From Prosapia bicincta (taxonomy: Eukaryota > Arthropoda > Insecta > Hemiptera > Cercopidae): 64,000 nucleotides of DNA. Below the pieces are notes generated by a model, which saw only the letters and a list, made by a program, of their open reading frames with translations, searched no databases and was not told where the DNA came from. Of the stretch, positions 55,401-64,000 are shown in pieces; within the stretch, counting starts at the first letter, position 1, and each line of letters begins with the position of its first letter. The position numbers were made by a program, and so were the translations under genes. The stretch is from positions 67,739,655 through 67,803,654 of the forward strand of contig JBAIZL010000005.1 in assembly GCA_036971475.1 (NCBI GenBank), given 5' to 3'.

Positions 55401-57291
55401 ATAAATAACGTAGAACAGACCGTAGATTCGCATTGTGCACTTAGAATTGATCTATAATAAGTATTATAGGAGCTATTGCAATTGTCATATATTTGCTCTA
55501 AAAAAAATGCATGAATTATAGTTCATGGATTTTGCGATTTCTACAAAAAATGGATTTCCCATTTAAAAAGCATAAATAACGTAGAACAGACCGTAGATTC
55601 GCATTGTGCACTTAGAATTGATCTATAATAAGTATTCTAGGAGCTATCGCAATTGTCATATATTTGCTCTAAAAAAAATGCATGAATTATAGTTCATGGA
55701 TTTTGCGATTTCTACAAAAAATGGATTTCCCATTTAAAAAGCATAAATAACGTAGAATAGACCGTAGATTCGCATTGTGCACTTAGAATTGATCTATAAT
55801 ACGTATTATAGGAGCTATCGCAATTGTCATATATTTGCTCTAAAAAAAATGCATGAATTATAGTTCATGGATTTTGCGATTTCTACAAAAAATGGATTTC
55901 CCATTTAAAAAGCATAAATAACGTAGAACAGACCGTAGATTCGCATTGTGCACTTAGAATTGATCTATAATAAGTATTATAGGAGCTATCGCAATTGTCA
56001 TATATTTGCTCTAAAAAAAATGCATGAATTATAGTTCATGGATTTTGCGATTTCTACAAAAAATGGATTTCCCATTTAAAAAGCATAAATAACGTAGAAT
56101 AGACCGTAGATTCGCATTGTGCACTTAGAATTGATCTATAATACGTATTATAGGAGCTATCGCAATTGTCATATATTTGCTCTAAAAAAAATGCATGAAT
56201 TATAGTTCATGGATTTTGCGATTTCTACAAAAAATGGATTTCCCATTTAAAAAGCATAAATAACGTAGAACAGACCGTAGATTCGCATTGTGCACTTAGA
56301 ATTGATCTATAATAAGTATTATAGGAGCTATTGCAATTGTCATATATTTGCTCTAAAAAAAATGCATGAATTATAGTTCATGGATTTTGCGATTTCTACA
56401 AAAAATGGATTTCCCATTTAAAAAGCATAAATAACGTAGAACAGACCGTAGATTCGCATTGTGCACTTAGAATTGATCTATAATAAGTATTATAGGAGCT
56501 ATTGCAATTGTCATATATTTGCTCTAAAAAAAATGCATGAATTATAGTTCATGGATTTTGCGATTTCTACAAAAAATGGATTTCCCATTTAAAAAGCATA
56601 AATAACGTAGAACAGACCGTAGATTCGCATTGTGCACTTAGAATTGATCTATAATAAGTATTATAGGAGCTATTGCAATTGTCATATATTTGCTCTAAAA
56701 AAAATGCATGAATTATAGTTCATGGATTTTGCGATTTCTACAAAAAATGGATTTCCCATTTAAAAAGCATAAATAACGTAGAACAGACCGTAGATTCGCA
56801 TTGTGCACTTAGAATTGATCTATAATAAGTATTATAGGAGCTATTGCAATTGTCATATATTTGCTCTAAAAAAAATGCATGAATTATAGTTCATGGATTT
56901 TGCGATTTCTACAAAAAATGGATTTCCCATTTAAAAAGCATAAATAACGTAGAACAGACCGTAGATTCGCATTGTGCACTTAGAATTGATCTATAATAAG
57001 TATTATAGGAGCTATTGCAATTGTCATATATTTGCTCTAAAAAAAATGCATGAATTATAGTTCATGGATTTTGCGATTTCTACAAAAAATGGATTTCCCA
57101 TTTAAAAAGCATAAATAACGTAGAACAGACCGTAGATTCGCATTGTGCACTTAGAATTGATCTATAATAAGTATTATAGGAGCTATTGCAATTGTCATAT
57201 ATTTGCTCTAAAAAAAATGCATGAATTATAGTTCATGGATTTTGCGATTTCTACAAAAAATGGATTTCCCATTTAAAAAGCATAAATAACG

Positions 57292-59001
57292 TAGAACAGA
57301 CCGTAGATTAGCATTGTGCACTTAGAATTGATCTATAATACGTATTATAGGAGCTATCGCAATTGTCATATATTTGCTCTAAAAAAAATGCATGAATTAT
57401 AGTTCATGGATTTTGCGATTTCTACAAAAAATGGATTTCCCATTTAAAAAGCATAAATAACGTAGAACAGACCGTAGATTCGCATTGTGCACTTAGAATT
57501 GATCTATAATAAGTATTATAGGAGCTATTGCAATTGTCATATATTTGCTCTAAAAAAAATGCATGAATTATAGTTCATGGATTTTGCGATTTCTACAAAA
57601 AATGGATTTCCCATTTAAAAAGCATAAATAACGTAGAACAGACCGTAGATTCGCATTGTGCACTTAGAATTGATCTATAATAAGTATTATAGGAGCTATT
57701 GCAATTGTCATATATTTGCTCTAAAAAAAATGCATGAATTATAGTTCATGGATTTTGCGATTTCTACAAAAAATGGATTTCCCATTTAAAAAGCATAAAT
57801 AACGTAGAACAGACCGTAGATTCGCATTGTGCACTTAGAATTGATCTATAATAAGTATTATAGGAGCTATTGCAATTGTCATATATTTGCTCTAAAAAAA
57901 ATGCATGAATTATAGTTCATGGATTTTGCGATTTCTACAAAAAATGGATTTCCCATTTAAAAAGCATAAATAACGTAGAACAGACCGTAGATTCGCATTG
58001 TGCACTTAGAATTGATCTATAATAAGTATTATAGGAGCTATTGCAATTGTCATATATTTGCTCTAAAAAAAATGCATGAATTATAGTTCATGGATTTTGC
58101 GATTTCTACAAAAAATGGATTTCCCATTTAAAAAGCATAAATAACGTAGAACAGACCGTAGATTAGCATTGTGCACTTAGAATTGATCTATAATACGTAT
58201 TATAGGAGCTATCGCAATTGTCATATATTTGCTCTAAAAAAAATGCATGAATTATAGTTCATGGATTTTGCGATTTCTACAAAAAATGGATTTCCCATTT
58301 AAAAAGCATAAATAACGTAGAACAGACCGTAGATTCGCATTGTGCACTTAGAATTGATCTATAATAAGTATTATAGGAGCTATTGCAATTGTCATATATT
58401 TGCTCTAAAAAAAATGCATGAATTATAGTTCATGGATTTTGCGATTTCTACAAAAAATGGATTTCCCATTTAAAAAGCATAAATAACGTAGAACAGACCG
58501 TAGATTCGCATTGTGCACTTAGAATTGATCTATAATAAGTATTATAGGAGCTATTGCAATTGTCATATATTTGCTCTAAAAAAAATGCATGAATTATAGT
58601 TCATGGATTTTGCGATTTCTACAAAAAATGGATTTCCCATTTAAAAAGCATAAATAACGTAGAACAGACCGTAGATTCGCATTGTGCACTTAGAATTGAT
58701 CTATAATAAGTATTATAGGAGCTATTGCAATTGTCATATATTTGCTCTAAAAAAAATGCATGAATTATAGTTCATGGATTTTGCGATTTCTACAAAAAAT
58801 GGATTTCCCATTTAAAAAGCATAAATAACGTAGAACAGACCGTAGATTCGCATTGTGCACTTAGAATTGATCTATAATAAGTATTATAGGAGCTATCGCA
58901 ATTGTCATATATTTGCTCTAAAAAAAATGCATGAATTATAGTTCATGGATTTTGCGATTTCTACAAAAAATGGATTTCCCATTTAAAAAGCATAAATAAC
59001 G
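57292..59001 (+). repeat. Five-monomer HOR in zone F (855 bp x 2)
   Basis: One C6/A19/C50/C67 monomer is followed by four C6/C19/A50/T67 monomers, and the pattern repeats after exactly 855 bp (TACGTA at 57,340, 58,195 and 59,050). In the second copy the fourth follower carries C67, and the next C50 monomer (59,002) has C19 and T67. It appears to be a nascent higher-order repeat. Confidence 0.8.
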
Positions 59002-62000
59002 TAGAACAGACCGTAGATTCGCATTGTGCACTTAGAATTGATCTATAATACGTATTATAGGAGCTATTGCAATTGTCATATATTTGCTCTAAAAAAAATG
59101 CATGAATTATAGTTCATGGATTTTGCGATTTCTACAAAAAATGGATTTCCCATTTAAAAAGCATAAATAACGTAGAATAGACCGTAGATTCGCATTGTGC
59201 ACTTAGAATTGATCTATAATAAGTATTATAGGAGCTATTGCAATTGTCATATATTTGCTCTAGAAAAAAATGCATGAATTATAGTTCATGGATTTTGCGA
59301 TTTCTACAAAAAATGGATTTCCCATTTAAAAAGCATAAATAACGTAGAATAGACCGTAGATTCGCATTGTGCACTTAGAATTGATCTATAATACGTATTA
59401 TAGGAGCTATCGCAATTGTCATATATTTGCTCTAAAAAAAATGCATGAATTATAGTTCATGGATTTTGCGATTTCTACAAAAAATGGATTTCCCATTTAA
59501 AAAGCATAAATAACGTAGAATAGACCGTAGATTCGCATTGTGCACTTAGAATTGATCTATAATACGTATTATAGGAGCTATCGCAATTGTCATATATTTG
59601 CTCTAAAAAAAATGCATGAATTATAGTTCATGGATTTTGCGATTTCTACAAAAAATGGATTTCCCATTTAAAAAGCATAAATAACGTAGAATAGACCGTA
59701 GATTCGCATTGTGCACTTAGAATTGATCTATAATAAGTATTATAGGAGCTATTGCAATTGTCATATATTTGCTCTAAAAAAAATGCATGAATTATAGTTC
59801 ATGGATTTTGCGATTTCTACAAAAAATGGATTTCCCATTTAAAAAGCATAAATAACGTAGAATAGACCGTAGATTCGCATTGTGCACTTAGAATTGATCT
59901 ATAATACGTATTATAGGAGCTATCGCAATTGTCATATATTTGCTCTAAAAAAAATGCATGAATTATAGTTCATGGATTTTGCGATTTCTACAAAAAATGG
60001 ATTTCCATTTAAAAAGCATAAATAACGTAGAATAGACCGTAGATTCGCATTGTGCACTTAGAATTGATCTATAATACGTATTATAGGAGCTATCGCAATT
60101 GTCATATATTTGCTCTAAAAAAAATGCATGAATTATAGTTCATGGATTTTGCGATTTCTACAAAAAATGGATTTCCCATTTAAAAAGCATAAATAACGTA
60201 GAACAGACCGTAGATTAGCATTGTGCACTTAGAATTGATCTATAATAAGTATTATAGGAGCTATCGCAATTGTCATATATTTGCTCTAAAAAAAATGCAT
60301 GAATTATAGTTCATGGATTTTGCGATTTCTACAAAAAATGGATTTCCCATTTAAAAAGCATAAATAACGTAGAACAGACCGTAGATTCGCATTGTGCACT
60401 TAGAATTGATCTATAATAAGTATTATAGGAGCTATCGCAATTGTCATATATTTGCTCTAAAAAAAATGCATGAATTATAGTTCATGGATTTTGCGATTTC
60501 TACAAAAAATGGATTTCCCATTTAAAAAGCATAAATAACGTAGAACAGACCGTAGATTCGCATTGTGCACTTAGAATTGATCTATAATAAGTATTATAGG
60601 AGCTATCGCAATTGTCATATATTTGCTCTAAAAAAAATGCATGAATTATAGTTCATGGATTTTGCGATTTCTACAAAAAATGGATTTCCCATTTAAAAAG
60701 CATAAATAACGTAGAACAGACCGTAGATTCGCATTGTGCACTTAGAATTGATCTATAATAAGTATTATAGGAGCTATCGCAATTGTCATATATTTGCTCT
60801 AAAAAAAATGCATGAATTATAGTTCATGGATTTTGCGATTTCTACAAAAAATGGATTTCCCATTTAAAAAGCATAAATAACGTAGAACAGACCGTAGATT
60901 CGCATTGTGCACTTAGAATTGATCTATAATAAGTATTATAAGAGCTATCGCAATTGTCATATATTTGCTCTAAAAAAAATGCATGAATTATAGTTCATGG
61001 ATTTTGCGATTTCTACAAAAAATGGATTTCCCATTTAAAAAGCATAAATAACGTAGAACAGACCGTAGATTCGCATTGTGCACTTAGAATTGATCTATAA
61101 TAAGTATTATAGGAGCTATTGCAATTGTCATATATTTGCTCTAAAAAAAATGCATGAATTATAGTTCATGGATTTTGCGATTTCTACAAAAAATGGATTT
61201 CCCATTTAAAAAGCATAAATAACGTAGAACAGACCGTAGATTCGCATTGTGCACTTAGAATTGATCTATAATAAGTATTATAGGAGCTATTGCAATTGTC
61301 ATATATTTGCTCTAAAAAAAATGCATGAATTATAGTTCATGGATTTTGCGATTTCTACAAAAAATGGATTTCCCATTTAAAAAGCATAAATAACGTAGAA
61401 CAGACCATAGATTCGCATTGTGCACTTAGAATTGATCTATAATAAGTATTATAGGAGCTATCGCAATTGTCATATATTTGCTCTAAAAAAAATGCATGAA
61501 TTATAGTTCATGGATTTTGCGATTTCTACAAAAAAGGATTTCCCATTTAAAAAGCATAAATAACGTAGAACAGACCGTAGATTCGCATTGTGCACTTAGA
61601 ATTGATCTATAATAAGTATTATAGGAGCTATTGCAATTGTCATATATTTGCTCTAAAAAAAATGCATGAATTATAGTTCATGGATTTTGCGATTTCTACC
61701 AAAAAATGGATTTCCCATTTAAAAAGCATAAATAACGTAGAATAGACCGTAGATTCGCATTGTGCACTTAGAATTGATCTATAATAAGTATTATAGGAGC
61801 TATTGCAATTGTCATATATTTGCTCTAAAAAAAATGCATGAATTATAGTTCATGGATTTTGCGATTTCTACAAAAAATGGATTTCCCATTTAAAAAGCAT
61901 AAATAACGTAGAATAGACCGTAGATTCGCATTGTGCACTTAGAATTGATCTATAATACGTATTATAGGAGCTATCGCAATTGTCATATATTTGCTCTAAA

Positions 62001-64000
62001 AAAAATGCATGAATTATAGTTCATGGATTTTGCGATTTCTACAAAAAAATGGATTTCCCATTTAAAAAGCATAAATAACGTAGAACAGACCGTAGATTAG
62101 CATTGTGCACTTAGAATTGATCTATAATAAGTATTATAGGAGCTATTGCAATTGTCATATATTTGCTCTAAAAAAAATGCATGAATTATAGTTCATGGAT
62201 TTTGCGATTTCTACAAAAAATGGATTTCCCATTTAAAAAGCATAAATAACGTAGAATAGACCGTAGATTCGCATTGTGCACTTAGAATTGATCTATAATA
62301 AGTATTATAGGAGCTATTGCAATTGTCATATATTTGCTCTAAAAAAAATGCATGAATTATAGTTCATGGATTTTGCGATTTCTACAAAAAATGGATTTCC
62401 CATTTAAAAAGCATAAATAACGTAGAACAGACCGTAGATTCGCATTGTGCACTTAGAATTGATCTATAATAAGTATTATAGGAGCTATCGCAATTGTCAT
62501 ATATTTGCTCTAAAAAAAATGCATGAATTATAGTTCATGGATTTTGCGATTTCTACAAAAAATGGATTTCCCATTTAAAAAGCATAAATAACGTAGAACA
62601 GACCGTAGATTCGCATTGTGCACTTAGAATTGATCTATAATAAGTATTATAAGAGCTATCGCAATTGTCATATATTTGCTCTAAAAAAAATGCATGAATT
62701 ATAGTTCATGGATTTTGCGATTTCTACAAAAAATGGATTTCCCATTTAAAAAGCATAAATAACGTAGAACAGACCGTAGATTCGCATTGTGCACTTAGAA
62801 TTGATCTATAATAAGTATTATAGGAGCTATCGCAATTGTCATATATTTGCTCTAAAAAAAATGCATGAATTATAGTTCATGGATTTTGCGATTTCTACAA
62901 AAAATGGATTTCCCATTTAAAAAGCATAAATAACGTAGAACAGACCGTAGATTCGCATTGTGCACTTAGAATTGATCTATAATAAGTATTATAGGAGCTA
63001 TCGCAATTGTCATATATTTGCTCTAAAAAAAATGCATGAATTATAGTTCATGGATTTTGCGATTTCTACAAAAATGGATTTCCCATTTAAAAAGCATAAA
63101 TAACGTAGAACAGACCGTAGATTCGCATTGTGCACTTAGAATTGATCTATAATAAGTATTATAGGAGCTATCGCAATTGTCATATATTTGCTCTAAAAAA
63201 AATGCATGAATTATAGTTCATGGATTTTGCGATTTCTACAAAAAATGGATTTCCCATTTAAAAAGCATAAATAACGTAGAACAGACCGTAGATTCGCATT
63301 GTGCACTTAGAATTGATCTATAATAAGTATTATAGGAGCTATCGCAATTGTCATATATTTGCTCTAAAAAAATGCATGAATTATAGTTCATGGATTTGCG
63401 ATTTCTACAAAAAATGGATTTCCCATTTAAAAAGCATAAATAACGTAGAACAGACCGTAGATTCGCATTGTGCACTTAGAATTGATCTATAATAAGTATT
63501 ATAGGAGCTATCGCAATTGTCATATATTTGCTCTAAAAAAAATGCATGAATTATAGTTCATGGATTTTGCGATTTCTACAAAAAATGGATTTCCCATTTA
63601 AAAAGCATAAATAACGTAGAACAGACCGTAGATTAGCATTGTGCACTTAGAATTGATCTATAATAAGTATTATAGGAGCTATCGCAATTGTCATATATTT
63701 GCTCTAAAAAAATGCATGAATTATAGTTCATGGATTTTGCGATTTCTACAAAAAATGGATTTCCCATTTAAAAAGCATAAATAACGTAGAACGACCAGTA
63801 GATTCGCATTGTGCACTTAGAATTGATCTATAATAAGTATTATAGGAGCTATCGCAATTGTCATATATTTGCTCTAAAAAAAAATGCATGAATTATAGTT
63901 CATGGATTTTGCGATTTCTACAAAAAATGGATTTCTCATTTAAAAAGCATAAATAACGTAGAACAGACCGTAGATTAGCATTGTGCACTTAGAATTGATC

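Larger units (their letters stand above)
1..64000 (+). repeat. 171-bp satellite DNA, continuous head-to-tail tandem array (whole window)
   Basis: The first monomer occupies 1-171 and the next begins at 172 with the same TAGAATAGACC start. The phrase recurs about every 171 bp to the last partial copy, which begins near 63,959. All copies are in one orientation, with no unique sequence between them. Estimated content is about 374 full monomers. The consensus is about 29% G+C with five CpGs, at monomer positions 11, 19, 67, 125 and 170. Copies differ mainly by single substitutions and by 1-2 base indels in A-runs. The array crosses both window edges. By analogy with known satellites the likely role is structural heterochromatin, possibly centromeric; no sequence here proves that. 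No gene, RNA gene or mobile element was found anywhere, so this entry describes every gene-free stretch. Confidence 0.99.
47009..64000 (+). repeat. Zone F: homogenized satellite core, about 99 near-identical monomers
   Basis: Monomers match one consensus except mainly at position 6 (T or C), 19 (C, A, rarely T), 50 (A or C) and 67 (C or T). TACGTA sites at 46,909, 47,422, 47,764, 48,790, 48,961 and so on to 59,050 are all separated by exact multiples of 171. Of these, 50,158 to 55,288 is 30 x 171, so net indel is zero over 12.1 kb. One-to-two base indels reappear from about 59,262 and become frequent from about 63,070 on. No gene. Confidence 0.93.

Noticed and set aside
1155..63492. About two dozen short open frames of 63-80 codons, nearly all on the minus strand
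   Set aside because: They are translations of the satellite itself. Since 171 is divisible by 3, each frame of the consensus meets a stop within every monomer. A longer frame appears only where a 1-2 base indel (A7 run, altered loop) shifts frame between two adjacent monomers. They start and end inside repeats, look alike only because the repeats do, and vanish in the indel-free core.
1..64000. Primate alpha satellite, suggested by the 171-bp monomer
   Set aside because: The monomer sequence bears no resemblance to the alpha satellite consensus as I know it, is more AT-rich, and lacks the CENP-B box; the length match looks coincidental.
1..64000. CRISPR array or bacterial repeat region
   Set aside because: There are no unique spacers, the repeat is 171 bp and contiguous, and no cas-like genes occur.
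63070..64000. Possible edge of the array at the right end, because indels become frequent
   Set aside because: Monomers remain intact and in register to the final base, including a partial copy from about 63,959, so the window ends inside the array.
1..64000. Telomeric repeats, tRNA or rRNA fragments, or a transposon as the monomer's source
   Set aside because: No short telomere-type tandem motif, no cloverleaf with A and B boxes, and no terminal repeats or transposase remnant were recognised in the monomer.

Overview
The window contains one thing: an uninterrupted, head-to-tail tandem array of a single AT-rich satellite monomer of about 171 bp (about 29% G+C by my count of the consensus). 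It fills all 64,000 bases, about 374 copies, and both ends lie inside the array. I see no protein gene, RNA gene, transposon, CRISPR array, telomere repeat or unique spacer, and every monomer reads in the same orientation. An array of this size with nested higher-order periodicity is typical of eukaryotic heterochromatin (centromeric, pericentromeric or subtelomeric). I do not recognise the family and cannot name the species. The 171-bp length equals that of primate alpha satellite, but the sequence differs and has no CENP-B box. The AT-richness would fit an insect, another invertebrate or a plant; that is a guess.

The array is not uniform, and indel-based landmarks divide it as follows. (A) 1 to about 14.3 kb: divergent monomers in a higher-order repeat (HOR) of drifting length (11, 13 and 16 monomers), including a near-perfect 1,879-bp tandem duplication at 7,019-10,776. 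(B) About 14.3-23.8 kb: irregular mosaic. (C) About 23.8-30.1 kb: three 343-bp dimers, a 685-bp tetramer duplication and a 2.3-kb block repeated at an offset of 3,251 bp. (D) 31,214-35,695: tandem duplication of a 2,223-bp (13-monomer) unit. (E) 35,696-47,008: three copies of a long HOR (22, 20 and about 24 monomers). (F) 47,009-64,000: a homogenized zone. From 46,861 to 59,001, 71 consecutive monomers add up to exactly 71 x 171 bp. Most visible variation there is confined to four positions (6, 19, 50 and 67). Small indels return after 59.2 kb.

The layout suggests layered expansion: older, scrambled monomers on the left, successively amplified HORs in the middle and a young, actively homogenized core on the right. 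Within the monomer I see three short hairpin-capable dyads, one wider inverted repeat, phased A-tracts and three copies of the pentamer TCGCA (two forward, one reversed). A single A-to-C variant at position 50 turns an interrupted 18-bp dyad into a perfect palindrome. It appears once in each of the three E copies and about 21 more times in F. These are the observations most worth following up. Coordinates of HOR copies come from reading diagnostic variants by eye, so edges are exact only where a divergence point is stated.
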